Below, in pieces: positions 1 to 8,400 of a DNA stretch of 37,091 bases (position 1 is its first letter; the number at the start of each line of letters is the position of its first letter). The stretch covers positions 1 to 37,091 of the forward strand of contig JAGIAP010000011.1 of assembly GCA_017744805.1 (NCBI GenBank). The letters run 5' to 3'. Below the pieces are notes generated by a model. The model saw only the letters and a list, made by a program, of their open reading frames with translations, ran no database searches and had not been told where the DNA came from. The position numbers and the translations under genes are program-made. This DNA is from Chitinophagaceae bacterium. Its GTDB lineage: Bacteria; Bacteroidota; Bacteroidia; Chitinophagales; Chitinophagaceae.

Positions 1-725
1 CGGCCCACCGGGGCGCGCACCTAGAAGACCCGGAGAATTCCCTGGCCGCTTTCAGGAAAACGATAGAAATGGGCATCGATATCATCGAGCTGGATGTGCG
101 CTGTACCAAAGATGGCGTGTTGGTGATCATGCATGACAAATCCGTGGATCGTACTACCAACGGCAAAGGCAATGTGAAGGACTTTACATTCGAAGAGATC
201 CGTAAGCTCAGGTTGAAACATAACGGTGCCATAACCGAAGAGATCGTTCCAACACTGGAAGAAGCGCTCACCCTGGCAAAAGGCAAGATCATGGTTGATC
301 TGGATATCAAAGGAGAAGAATGTGTAAACGCCATCATCGATATGGTGAATAAAACCAATACTGCCGATCAATGCCTGTTCTTTGTAGGCGAAGCTACACA
401 AGCAAAAATGCTGAAGGATACAAACCCCGCCTTCATGACCCTGCTCCGCACCAATAGCGCCAAAGAAGTCAGTGAAGCCTTCAAAAAAGTGAAGTCTGAC
501 GCGATCCATATCGACGATTCCCATAACACCACCGAAGTGATCAAAGGCATCAAAGCCAATGGCGCCCGCGTATGGCACAATGCCCTGGGAGAAGTTGACA
601 AGGAAGTGAAAGCAGGTAATACAAATGCATTTGAGAAATCCATCAGTACCGGCGCCAATATCATTCAAACAGATTATCCCGCGTTGTTGAAAGAGTTCCT
701 GATCAGCAAGAAAATGTATTATTAG
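1..725 (+). CDS. Glycerophosphodiester phosphodiesterase family protein (5' end outside window)
   Basis: This is the C-terminal part of a GDPD enzyme, which hydrolyses glycerophosphodiesters to glycerol-3-phosphate and an alcohol. The reading frame is open from base 3, before the ATG at 69 used by the ORF track, and its first codons read AHRGAHLEDPENSLAAF. That is the family's N-terminal active-site motif (catalytic HRG, then PEN.LAAF). It is followed by the metal-binding IELDVR and by HD in VIMHDKSVDRTTNGKG. The start at 69 would delete the catalytic His, so the gene must begin upstream of the window, probably with a signal peptide as in many Bacteroidota homologues (inference). A strong terminator follows 25 bases after the stop. 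The family call is secure; the substrate is unknown. Confidence 0.93.
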   Translation, partial: AHRGAHLEDPENSLAAFRKTIEMGIDIIELDVRCTKDGVLVIMHDKSVDRTTNGKGNVKDFTFEEIRKLRLKHNGAITEEIVPTLEEALTLAKGKIMVDLDIKGEECVNAIIDMVNKTNTADQCLFFVGEATQAKMLKDTNPAFMTLLRTNSAKEVSEAFKKVKSDAIHIDDSHNTTEVIKGIKANGARVWHNALGEVDKEVKAGNTNAFEKSISTGANIIQTDYPALLKEFLISKKMYY

Positions 726-749
726 CCCCTGTATAACCATCAAGAAAGC

Positions 750-777
750 AAAACTCCGGCCTGGTTGCCGGAGTTTT
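750..777 (+). terminator. Rho-independent terminator after the GDPD gene
   Basis: There is an 11-bp perfect stem, AAAACTCCGGC pairing with GCCGGAGTTTT, around a 6-base loop. The run of A before it and T after it would let it work in either direction. It separates the GDPD gene from the GyrI-like gene. Confidence 0.88.
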
Positions 778-837
778 CATTTTACTACTGACATAGGGCT
801 GTCACAGGCCCGGTTTTCTTTGCATAAAATCTCTGCA

Positions 838-1461
838 ATGGAAAAAACAGATCTCAGCAAACTATACAAAGAATACTTTACGGCCAGGGCCCTGCCACAG
901 CTAGTCGATATCGAAGCGGCCCATTTCATTTCCATTACCGGAAAAGGCGATCCCTCAGGTGAAGCATTTGCCGCTTCCATCCAGGCGCTCTACACTGCCG
1001 CCTATGGCATCAAATTCAGCTACAAAGACCTGGGAAAGGATTTTGTGGTCTCCAAACTGGAGGGGCTCTGGCAATTTGATGCAGAGAAATACAAGGGTAT
1101 CGGCATGTCTGAAGCGCCTGCAAAGATCCCCAGGTCTGAATGGGAATATCGCTTGCTGATCCGTATGCCTGATTTCGTGGAAAGAAAAATAGTGGAAAAA
1201 GCGATCCCCGGAATAGCTGACAAGAAAGAACTGGCAGATGTGAAAAAAGTGGAATGGTTTGATATGAACGAAGGGAAATGTATACAACTGCTGCATGTAG
1301 GCCCATATTCCACCGAGCCGGAATCCCTGGCGAAGATCGCGGCATTCTCTGCTGAACATGGCTTGCAACAGAATGGGCTGCATCATGAGATCTACCTGTC
1401 TGATTTCAGGAAAACAGCACCGGAAAAGCTCAAGACGATCCTGCGGGAGCCGGTAAAGTAA
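838..1461 (+). CDS. GyrI-like small-molecule-binding domain protein
   Basis: A 207-residue cytoplasmic protein resembling the stand-alone GyrI-like (SOUL/AraC effector-domain type) family, which binds small hydrophobic or drug-like ligands. Recognisable parts are an N-terminal segment with ISITGKGDPSG, the central YGIKFSYKDLGKDFVV, and the C-terminal ...CIQLLHVGPYSTEPESL... and LHHEIYLSDFRKTAPEKLKTILR, which close the fold. The ORF track starts at a TTG at 820. I prefer the ATG at 838 because MEKTDLSKLY is the usual kind of start and the TTG lies inside a possible -7 box (TTTCTTTG, 815-822). It lies upstream of an HxlR regulator on the same strand, but that regulator has its own promoter. The ligand is unknown. 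Confidence 0.85.
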   Translation: MEKTDLSKLYKEYFTARALPQLVDIEAAHFISITGKGDPSGEAFAASIQALYTAAYGIKFSYKDLGKDFVVSKLEGLWQFDAEKYKGIGMSEAPAKIPRSEWEYRLLIRMPDFVERKIVEKAIPGIADKKELADVKKVEWFDMNEGKCIQLLHVGPYSTEPESLAKIAAFSAEHGLQQNGLHHEIYLSDFRKTAPEKLKTILREPVK

Positions 1462-1503
1462 AATGGAGTGGCCAGGCCGAATGTTTCATAATACAATCCT
1501 ATG

Positions 1504-1511
1504 TACCTTTG
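1504..1511 (+). promoter_or_regulatory. -7 promoter box (TAnnTTTG) of the HxlR gene
   Basis: TACCTTTG matches the Bacteroidota -7 consensus exactly. The -33 element is weak (ATG/TTT around 1481-1486). It lies about 65 bases before the HxlR start and directly abuts the palindromic operator candidate. Confidence 0.6.
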
Positions 1512-1561
1512 CTAATCAAAAGTAAGCACTATACTTAAGGTTAGTGGTAACTTTTGGTTAG
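1512..1561. promoter_or_regulatory. Candidate HxlR operator: nested inverted repeats
   Basis: The outer arms CTAATCAAAAGT (1512-1523) and ACTTTTGGTTAG (1550-1561) are inverted copies with 11 of 12 matches. Inside lies a second perfect pair, AAGTA (1520-1524) and TACTT (1532-1536), 7 bases apart. The region covers the expected transcription start and leader of the HxlR gene. HxlR-family dimers usually bind such palindromes, so autoregulation is a reasonable inference. Confidence 0.55.
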
Positions 1562-1576
1562 TAAAAACAGAGGATC

Positions 1577-1969
1577 ATGAAAATGAAAGACGGTAAAAAA
1601 AGGCTATCCGCCCCTGAATGTAATTCAGCGCTTTCCGCTGTGGGCGATGCTTTGTATGTGATCGGAGGCAAATGGAAACTGCGTATCATCATAGCTTTGT
1701 CTGAAGGCAATAAGCGCTTCAATGAACTGCAGCGGAGAGTGGAAGGGATCTCGGCCCGCGTATTGTCGAATGAATTGAAAGACCTGGAGATGAACGGCTT
1801 TGTAAGAAGAAAAGTGGACGCGAATGCCAAGCCGGTTATTGTGGAATATGAACTGATGGACTATTCCGATTCCCTGGAAGGTGTTCTGCGTGCGCTGCAC
1901 GATTGGGGCCGCCAACATAAGGCGCGTATCATGCAGCGCAGCAGGGAAACAAAACTGGAAGAAGCTTAA
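1577..1969 (+). CDS. HxlR-family winged-helix transcriptional regulator
   Basis: A 130-residue DNA-binding protein. The HxlR signature is clear: an N-terminal Cys in PECNSAL (Cys15, a redox or thiol sensor in relatives such as YodB), then ALYVIGGKWKLRIIIAL, RFNELQRRVEGISARVLSNELKDLE (recognition helix region), and the beta-wing NGFVRRKVDANAKPVIVEYEL, ending in a C-terminal dimerisation helix. The start ATG follows the promoter and palindrome. Its stop codon overlaps the stop of the convergent SPFH gene within one TTAA (1966-1969), and no terminator is visible between them. Likely role: a repressor responding to oxidative, electrophile or small-molecule stress, controlling itself and possibly the GyrI-like neighbour (inference). 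Confidence 0.93.
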   Translation: MKMKDGKKRLSAPECNSALSAVGDALYVIGGKWKLRIIIALSEGNKRFNELQRRVEGISARVLSNELKDLEMNGFVRRKVDANAKPVIVEYELMDYSDSLEGVLRALHDWGRQHKARIMQRSRETKLEEA

Positions 1970-2901
1970 TTCTTTTTATCCAGGGATAGGATGATGCCTC
2001 CGCCATTGCCGGTTTGCACCTGTGGCAGCTTGCCATCCCATTTCTGGGTTTTGAGATATTCGATATAAGTACCGTTGAGGCTCACCTGCTTTCTTCTGAT
2101 GGCTTCGGCCTCACCGGAAGCAGCAATTACCTGTGCTGCACTATCCGCTCTGGCCTGTGCTATCTTTCTCTCTCCTTCTGCAATAGCTACCAGCCGTTGG
2201 TTCTCGGCCACCTGTACTTCCTGTATCGCTTTCGTTTTGGCTTCGATGGATTGCTGCAGCGCTTCGGGAGGAATGATATTGGTCCTCAATTGGGAAATGG
2301 TGAACCATTTGGCTACACGCTTATTGGCCTCGTTCACGATATCGGCTTCAAATTTTTCCCTTTCGTTGAAGATATCGTCCACCGCCCATTTGTTGGCTAC
2401 ATCATTTACAGTGCCTACAATGGCGGTCTGCAACCACTGCTGTTCAATCTCCTTGATGCCTAACCGAAGGTTCTGGAACATATCGCCCACATCTCCCGGT
2501 TTCAGTGAGTAATTGAAACTGGGCTTGATAGTGGCAGAGAAACCACCCTTGGTGATCACCTGTTGTTCCGGGTAATCGATATGTTGCTGAAAGGTGGGGA
2601 ACTCATAGAGCTTGCTGATCCAGGTATTGTAGATCACCCAGCCGGTCTTGTACTCGAATTTGCTGACGCCACGGTTATCACCGGTTAGGTTCACCTTGAT
2701 ACCTACATGACCGGCATCCACACGCTCCATCACAAATGGCTGAACAGCCGAGATGATAAAACCTCCGATCAATAACAAAATACCGAACCAGAACTTGGAA
2801 GAATTGACAGCGGAGCCACCTGCACGTATCTTGGCCCAGTTGGAACGAAAATAAAGGAACACGACCAGCAATGTGCCGATCACAAATAAAGCAGTGATCA
2901 T
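1966..2901 (-). CDS. SPFH/band-7 (prohibitin-like) membrane protein
   Basis: A 311-residue member of the SPFH superfamily, which forms ring-like membrane scaffolds. Residues 3-17 and 37-53 are hydrophobic helices, and the SPFH domain follows from about residue 60 (ERVDAGHVGIKVNLTGDNRGVSKFEYKTGWVIYN...). The Ala/Glu-rich region typical of flotillins and prohibitins runs from about 215 to 285 (QSIEAKTKAIQEVQVAENQ, AEGERKIAQARADSAAQVIAASGEAEAIRRKQ). The end, GNGGGIILSLDKKN, is short and polar. The start codon overlaps the stop of a small upstream membrane-protein gene (ATGA), so translation is probably coupled. Prohibitin-like proteins often regulate membrane proteases or membrane order; the specific partner here is unknown. 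Confidence 0.93.
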   Translation of the reverse strand: MITALFVIGTLLVVFLYFRSNWAKIRAGGSAVNSSKFWFGILLLIGGFIISAVQPFVMERVDAGHVGIKVNLTGDNRGVSKFEYKTGWVIYNTWISKLYEFPTFQQHIDYPEQQVITKGGFSATIKPSFNYSLKPGDVGDMFQNLRLGIKEIEQQWLQTAIVGTVNDVANKWAVDDIFNEREKFEADIVNEANKRVAKWFTISQLRTNIIPPEALQQSIEAKTKAIQEVQVAENQRLVAIAEGERKIAQARADSAAQVIAASGEAEAIRRKQVSLNGTYIEYLKTQKWDGKLPQVQTGNGGGIILSLDKKN

Positions 2902-3068
2902 CTTCTGATAAGTTTTTTTATAAGTGGGATGATGAGAAAATATATTAATGCGATCTGGATCACAATCGCCAGCACCAGCAATAGGGTAGAGCTTTGGCGA
3001 TTGATCAGGTATTCTACATTCAATGTAGTGAGCGCAATGAATAACAGTATCCTTAACAAGGCGATCAT
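2898..3068 (-). CDS. Small two-helix membrane protein upstream of SPFH gene (56 aa)
   Basis: This ORF is below the length cut-off of the ORF track. On the minus strand it reads MIALLRILLFIALTTLNVEY, a short polar turn (LINRQSS), then TLLLVLAIVIQIALIYFLII and a basic tail PLIKKLIRR. It contains two clear hydrophobic helices with a positively charged C-terminus. Its TGA overlaps the SPFH start codon as ATGA, the classic layout for translational coupling. I do not recognise a family. By position it may be a membrane partner or assembly factor of the SPFH protein (inference). The +strand ORF at 2929-3123 is its antisense shadow. Confidence 0.72.
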   Translation of the reverse strand: MIALLRILLFIALTTLNVEYLINRQSSTLLLVLAIVIQIALIYFLIIPLIKKLIRR

Positions 3069-3080
3069 GGGGTTGTATTT

Positions 3081-3124
3081 TCTACATAATATTGGTCGTG
3101 TAATGATACTATATATTACGTAGA
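3081..3124. promoter_or_regulatory. Inverted repeat upstream of the small membrane protein/SPFH unit
   Basis: TCTACATAATAT (3081-3092) and ATATTACGTAGA (3113-3124) are inverted copies with 11 of 12 matches and a 20-base spacer, so the half-site centres are 32 bp apart, about three helical turns. It lies 13 bases upstream of the small gene's start, in the gap between it and the SDR gene. There is no T-run, so an operator fits better than a terminator. Confidence 0.45.
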
Positions 3125-3156
3125 TACAAAATGATCCCAGTTAAGAATACCCAATC

Positions 3157-3957
3157 TCAGTCCACCAGTGAGCCGCAAGTGAGGTTGGCCACCGTCCCGG
3201 TAATGGCACTGGCCTGATCGGAGGCCATGAATACGGCCGTATTGGCCACTTCTTCCAGGTTCGGTAAACGTTTCAGTAAAGTGTGGGCCTGTGCATGTTG
3301 TTGCAGCATAGCACCGATATCGATCCCGGCATCGCCCGCCGCTCTTGCAAAAACCTCCTTGCTGTGCGAGCCCTTTGCCGATGCTTCCGGGATGGCATCG
3401 GGCCTGAGGCAAACAGAACGGATACCGTACGCCCCCAGCTCTCCCGCAAAATGCCGGTTCAAGGCTTCAATTCCGGAGCAAGCCAGTCCATACCCCATGA
3501 AACCCGTGCCCGGCAATTTGGATCCGGGAGTGGAGATACTGAGCAGTACGCCGCTTTTCTGTTTCATCATTTGTCGGGCAGCCGCTTTGGCCGTAATGAA
3601 ATTAGCCCGGATATAATGATCGATGGGGAACATGAGATCCTCCAGGCTCAGCTCCGGGAAGGGCACCCCCTGGATATGGAAAGTGCCGGTCACATTTACG
3701 GAAATATCTATGCGCCCGGTTGCTGCCACTACTTCGCTGGCATGCTTGTTCACGGCTGCCTCATCCAGCACGTCCAGGGCGCTGGTATGTATCCGGCCGG
3801 AGTCGTCATCGATACCGGCCGCTACCTTGTGCAACTTAGCGGCATTCCTGGCAACCATAAAAATATTGGCGCCCGCCTGGTGAAAGGCGCGGACAATGGC
3901 GCTGCCGATGGCGCCTGAGCCCCCATACACGATGGCTGTTTTGTTTGATAATATCAT
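3157..3957 (-). CDS. SDR-family oxidoreductase with an altered active site
   Basis: A 266-residue Rossmann-fold short-chain dehydrogenase/reductase. The cofactor loop is YGGSGAIGSA (residues 11-20), followed by a basic VARN at 35-38 (suggesting NADP preference) and by LDV at 61-63, which binds adenine. The usual NNAG is NVTG (88-91). The catalytic region reads SISTPGS...GYGLACSGIEAL. Tyr156 is present, but the Lys expected four residues later (YxxxK) is Cys160. The C-terminal ITGTVANLTCG matches the usual end of the family. The start ATG is 13-20 bases after a clear -7 box on the same strand. Function is uncertain: it may be an SDR with unusual chemistry or a non-catalytic member. Confidence 0.88.
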   Translation of the reverse strand: MILSNKTAIVYGGSGAIGSAIVRAFHQAGANIFMVARNAAKLHKVAAGIDDDSGRIHTSALDVLDEAAVNKHASEVVAATGRIDISVNVTGTFHIQGVPFPELSLEDLMFPIDHYIRANFITAKAAARQMMKQKSGVLLSISTPGSKLPGTGFMGYGLACSGIEALNRHFAGELGAYGIRSVCLRPDAIPEASAKGSHSKEVFARAAGDAGIDIGAMLQQHAQAHTLLKRLPNLEEVANTAVFMASDQASAITGTVANLTCGSLVD

Positions 3958-3976
3958 AATCAGGGATTTAGCAGGT

Positions 3977-3984
3977 CAAACTTA
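3977..3984 (-). promoter_or_regulatory. -7 promoter box (TAnnTTTG) of the SDR gene
   Basis: Read on the minus strand the sequence is TAAGTTTG, an exact match to the -7 consensus, ending 19 bases before the SDR start codon. No good -33 element is visible at the usual distance. Confidence 0.5.
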
Positions 3985-4086
3985 GCCAAGGCGCCCCTCA
4001 TTTTCCGGGTGTCCCTGCGCCAAATAAAGGGCAATATTCCCTGCTGGGAGTTTCATTAGTTAGGGAGTGTTTATAAAATATTTTAA

Positions 4087-4112
4087 AACTTCTTGTATTT
4101 GTTTAAGAAGTT
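4087..4112. promoter_or_regulatory. Candidate ROK operator (perfect inverted repeat)
   Basis: AACTTCTT (4087-4094) and AAGAAGTT (4105-4112) are perfect inverted copies separated by 10 bases. The left arm overlaps a possible -33 TTG (4093-4095); 20 bases further lies a weak -7 (TATTTTAA, 4116-4123). This is where a ROK repressor could block its own promoter, and, by readthrough, the SusC/SusD genes. Confidence 0.5.
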
Positions 4113-4150
4113 GTCTATTTTAACAGTCCGAATTATTCCAACTAAAACTA

Positions 4151-5368
4151 TTGCCAGTGACGGAAAAACAGCGGTTGTATAAGCAGAGCCTGATGAAACA
4201 TCTGTATTTCAAGAGGGAATTGTCCTGTGCAGATCTGAGCTCATATACAGACAAGAGCCTGCCTTATACTGCCAAAGCATTGGCGGAACTGATGGAGGAG
4301 GGAGTGGTGGTGGAATCGGGGCATGCCCATTCTACCGGGGGCCGCCGGCCACAGATGTATTCGTTGAAGCCGGATATCATGTTTGTGGTAACTGTGGCCA
4401 TGGATCAGTTCATCACGCATGTGGGCATTTTGGATATGCATAACCAGTATGTGGGAGAGGTAGAAAAACTGGAACTGGACCTGAGCGATCAGAATGATTC
4501 ACTGAACCAGCTTGCGCAATTCCTGGACGGGTTCATTACCCGTTCGGGTATCCCAAAGGAAAAGATCGCTGGCATAGGAATTGGAATGCCAGGATTTGTA
4601 GATGCAACCAAGGGGATCAATTACACTTTTTTACAGGCAGGCAATGACAGCATCGTAAGTCATATCGAGAAAGTGACCGGGCTTCCGGTACAGATAGACA
4701 ATGATAGCAGCCTGATTGCCCTGGCAGAACTGAGACTAGGCGCTGCCCGCGAAAAGAAGAATGCCATGGTGGTGAATATTGGATGGGGCATAGGTCTGGG
4801 ACTGGTTTTGAATGGCTCTCTCTTCCGCGGCACCAACGGATTTGCCGGTGAGTTCAGTCATATCCCTTTATTCACCAACGACAAAATATGTAATTGTGGA
4901 AAGATGGGATGCCTGGAAACCGAGACCTCACTATTGGTAATAGCCGAAAAAGCCATCAGCGGGTTGAATGCAGGCAGAGCCTCTTCCATGAAGAACCTCA
5001 GCCATAATAAAGTGGAGGATACATTCCGCGTCATCATGGATGCGGCCAACAAGGGCGATAAGTACGCAGTGGAGTTGATCTCGCAAGCGGCTTATAATAT
5101 TGGCCGCGGGGTGGCCATCCTCATCCACGTGCTTAATCCCGAGCAGATCGTTTTGAGTGGAAGGGGCGCGCTGGCAGGGAAGATCTGGCTGGCGCCGATA
5201 CAGCAGGCCTTGAATGAGCACTGTATCCCGCGCATCGCAGAGAATATCGAGATCATGGTTTCACAACTTGGGTATGAAGCGGAACGACTGGGTGCCGCTG
5301 CCCTGGTGATGGAACATTTTGATAATATCAGGCCACAAAGAAGAAGTCATAAACTTTTGACTGCCTGA
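4151..5368 (+). CDS. ROK-family transcriptional regulator (NagC/Mlc-type)
   Basis: A 405-residue regulator. Residues 1-75 form a winged helix-turn-helix (KQSLMKHLYFKRELSCADLS, then TAKALAELMEEGVVVESG and the wing GGRRPQMYSL). From about 80 to 390 comes a sugar-kinase-like ROK domain, with IGIGMPGFVD, IDNDSSLIALAEL, VVNIGWGIGLGLVLNG, GEFSHIPL and the zinc signature CNCGKMGCLE. Such proteins usually bind a sugar or sugar phosphate and release DNA. The start is a TTG at 4151; a GTG at 4157 is possible, and no in-frame ATG precedes the helix-turn-helix. A hairpin and 72 bases separate it from susC, so it probably controls the SusC/SusD pair. Whether it keeps kinase activity cannot be told from the sequence. 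Confidence 0.93.
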   Translation: MPVTEKQRLYKQSLMKHLYFKRELSCADLSSYTDKSLPYTAKALAELMEEGVVVESGHAHSTGGRRPQMYSLKPDIMFVVTVAMDQFITHVGILDMHNQYVGEVEKLELDLSDQNDSLNQLAQFLDGFITRSGIPKEKIAGIGIGMPGFVDATKGINYTFLQAGNDSIVSHIEKVTGLPVQIDNDSSLIALAELRLGAAREKKNAMVVNIGWGIGLGLVLNGSLFRGTNGFAGEFSHIPLFTNDKICNCGKMGCLETETSLLVIAEKAISGLNAGRASSMKNLSHNKVEDTFRVIMDAANKGDKYAVELISQAAYNIGRGVAILIHVLNPEQIVLSGRGALAGKIWLAPIQQALNEHCIPRIAENIEIMVSQLGYEAERLGAAALVMEHFDNIRPQRRSHKLLTA

Positions 5369-5380
5369 TAGGAAAGGCTC

Positions 5381-5419
5381 CGTGTATGCCTTTACGCAGA
5401 GAGGATACACGTTTTATTT
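5381..5419 (+). terminator. Possible attenuator/terminator between the ROK gene and susC
   Basis: CGTGTAT (5381-5387) pairs with ATACACG (5405-5411), and the stem is followed directly by TTTTATTT. Only about 20 bases remain before the SusC start, and I see no TAnnTTTG box in the gap. It may therefore be a leaky terminator that sets the ratio of regulator to transporter mRNA, rather than a full stop. Confidence 0.45.
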
Positions 5420-5439
5420 AACCAAACAATACAGACTGC

Positions 5440-8400
5440 ATGAGACAAATGCTTTGCCGCCTTGTGTTATGCGCCATAGTCGGCGCATTGAGCTGCCTCA
5501 CAGCCTCGGCACAAGAGAAAAAATGGGTTTCCGGCACTGTGAAAGATCAGTCCGGTAATTCAGTCCAATCCGCCACCATTGGCGAGAAAGGCACCAGCAA
5601 TCAAACAGCCTCGGATAACCAGGGGAATTTTCGGATCCAGGTTGCGAACGGGGCAACACTGGTGATCAGTGCCGTGGGATTCGGTACACAGGAAGTAGCT
5701 GCCACCGGCGGTGAGATCCATATAACCCTTCAAACAGCAGCAGCAGGCCTGGATGAAGTGGTAGTAACGGCGCTGGGTATTCGCCGCCAGAAAAAAACAG
5801 TGGGCTTTGCCGTTCAGGAAGTGAAAGGCCGCGCCATCGTGGATGCCCGCGAGCCTAACCTCACCAACTCATTGTCCGGCCTCGTTGCCGGCCTCCAGGT
5901 GATCCGCTCCAGCAACGGGCCTGGTGGTTCTTCCAAGATCGTTCTCCGCGGTATGAACTCGCTCAAGGGTTCCAACCAACCCCTGGTGGTGGTGGATGGT
6001 GTTCCCATCGACAATTTCACCGGTGTGGAAAACAACGATTACTGGAATCCCCAAATGGATATGGGTAATGGTATGTCTGACCTGAATGCGGAAGACATTG
6101 AAAGTATCTCCGTACTGAAAGGTGCCGCCGCCGCAGCCCTTTACGGAAGCCGCGCCGGTAACGGCGCCATCCTGGTGACCACCAAATCCGGAAGAAAAAC
6201 GAACGGACTGGGCATCTCCGTTAGTTCCACCCTGGGCATCGAGAACTTCTTCACTATCCCCGATCTCCAGAAATCCTTCGGTCAGGGAACCGAAGGTAGT
6301 TATGGCGATAAGGCCACTGGCAGTTGGGGACCAAAGATCGAAGGTCAGGAAGTGACCAACTGGAAAGGAGAGAAAGAAAAGCTCAGCTACCACGATAATA
6401 TCAAGGCCTTCTACGGAAATGGATTGTCCAATAACCAGACCATCTCTTTCCAGCAACAACTGAAGAATTTGTCGGTGTACTCCTCGCTGAACTATTTCAA
6501 CGATAAGAGCATGATCCCTGGTGTAAAGCTCACACGCACCAACCTGATGACAAGGGTCACTTCCAAATTCGGAAAAGAGGACCGTTGGTCAACGGACGTG
6601 AAAGTGCAGTACTCCAACTCCAATGCGCGCAACAGGCCACAGGCGGGTAATAACCCCAACAACTATGCGGCCCTTTTGTATAATCTGCCTTCCACCATGG
6701 ATCTCACCCAGTTCAAAGATGCAGTGAAGCCCGATGGCACTATGCTTTGGTATGGAGTGGGCAACCAGGTGAATCCTTATTGGAATACGAAATACCGCAC
6801 CAACGAGGATCTCCGTGATCGTTTTATCCTCAATGGTTCTCTCAAATACCAGTTCACCAACTGGCTGGATGCTGAGATCAAGGCTGGTGGCGATATGTAC
6901 ACCACTCAACTAGAGAACAGACTGTTTGCAGGCAGCCCGCTGGGAACCACAGGCAGATATAGTAAAGGCATGCAGACTTTCAAGGAGATCAACTACAGCA
7001 CCCTGATCACCGCCAAAAAAGATAATCTCTTCGGGAAACTGGGAGGCTCTGCCACCCTGGGTGGTAACCTGATGAGTCAGAAATTCTCACAAGAGATCGT
7101 TGATGCTGGCGAATTGCAGGTGCCCAATCTTTTTGTGCTCACCAACGGAAAAGGGAACCCTGCCATCACTGATAAAGTGAAAGATAAAAAGATCAATTCT
7201 GTATACGGGTCCATCGGACTTAACTGGGACAGCTATCTTTTCCTGGAAGCTACCTTCAGGAATGACTGGACGTCCACGCTCAGTCCCGAGAACCGTTCTT
7301 TCTTCTATCCTTCACTCAGCCTCAGCTATCTGTTCACCGAGAACATCAGGTCATTGCCTTCCTGGTTGAGCTATGGTAAGCTCCGTGGTTCAATTGCACA
7401 GGTGGGTAACGATATGGACCCATACAATCTGTATAACACCTATATCATCGAGAAGGATCCCAATGGCAACACCATGGCTAAAAGGAACACCACGCTGTTT
7501 GATCCTACCGTGAGAAATGAATTGATCACCTCCTATGAAGTAGGTACAGAGCTCAGGTTCTTCAGTAACAGGGTAGGGCTAGACGTTAGTTATTACAAGA
7601 CCCGCGCTACCCGCCAGTTGATCGATCTGCCGATGGACCCCGGTTCCGGCTATGAGAAGAAACGTATCAATGCAGGTGAGATCACCAATCAGGGCTTTGA
7701 GATCACAGCAGATGCCAAAGTGCTGACCAGCGATAAAGGCCTCAACTGGAATATCAATGCCAACTTCTCTACCAATAAGAACAAGATCGTTGAGATCTAT
7801 CCAAAGGAAGGCGTTACAAAATATCCGCTTGCTACCTATGATGATGTTTCTGTACTGGCCGAAGCCGGAAAATATTATGGTGAGATCTATGGAAGCACTT
7901 TCCTCCGTGTTACCGATCCAAAAAATGACAACTATGGCAAACTGATCCTGACTGCTGATGGGCTTCCTCAGCGTGGCGAGCAGAATGTAAGGCTCGGCAA
8001 TCAGCAGCCCAAAGCGTTGATCGGCATCACCAACTCCTTCTCTTATCGCAATTTCAACCTGTCATTCCTTTTCGATGCCAGGCTGGGTGGCCAGATCTTC
8101 TCTGCTACCAATGCCCTGCTCCAGGAAAGCGGCGCTGCTGCAGTAACTGTAGTGAATGGAGAGAGGAAGGATTTTGTGGTGGACGGGGTGATCCCAGGTA
8201 CCGGTACAGAATATATAAAGAATGACAAGGCAGTATCTCCCCAGCGTTACTGGGAAGCAGTGGGTGTAAGCAATCTGGGCGTTACAGAAGCGAATATCTA
8301 TGATGCATCCAGTATCCGTATCCGCAACGTGCAGGTAAGCTACGAGCTGCCACGTAAGTTGCTGGGTAAAACGCCCATTCAACGCGCCAGGATCGGCGTT

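Noticed and set aside
820-837. Upstream TTG start for the GyrI-like gene
   Set aside because: It lies in a possible -7 box and adds an atypical tail; the ATG at 838 is better.
2929-3123. 64-residue plus-strand ORF
   Set aside because: Antisense of the 56-residue membrane protein, whose hydrophobic pattern and ATGA overlap are more convincing.
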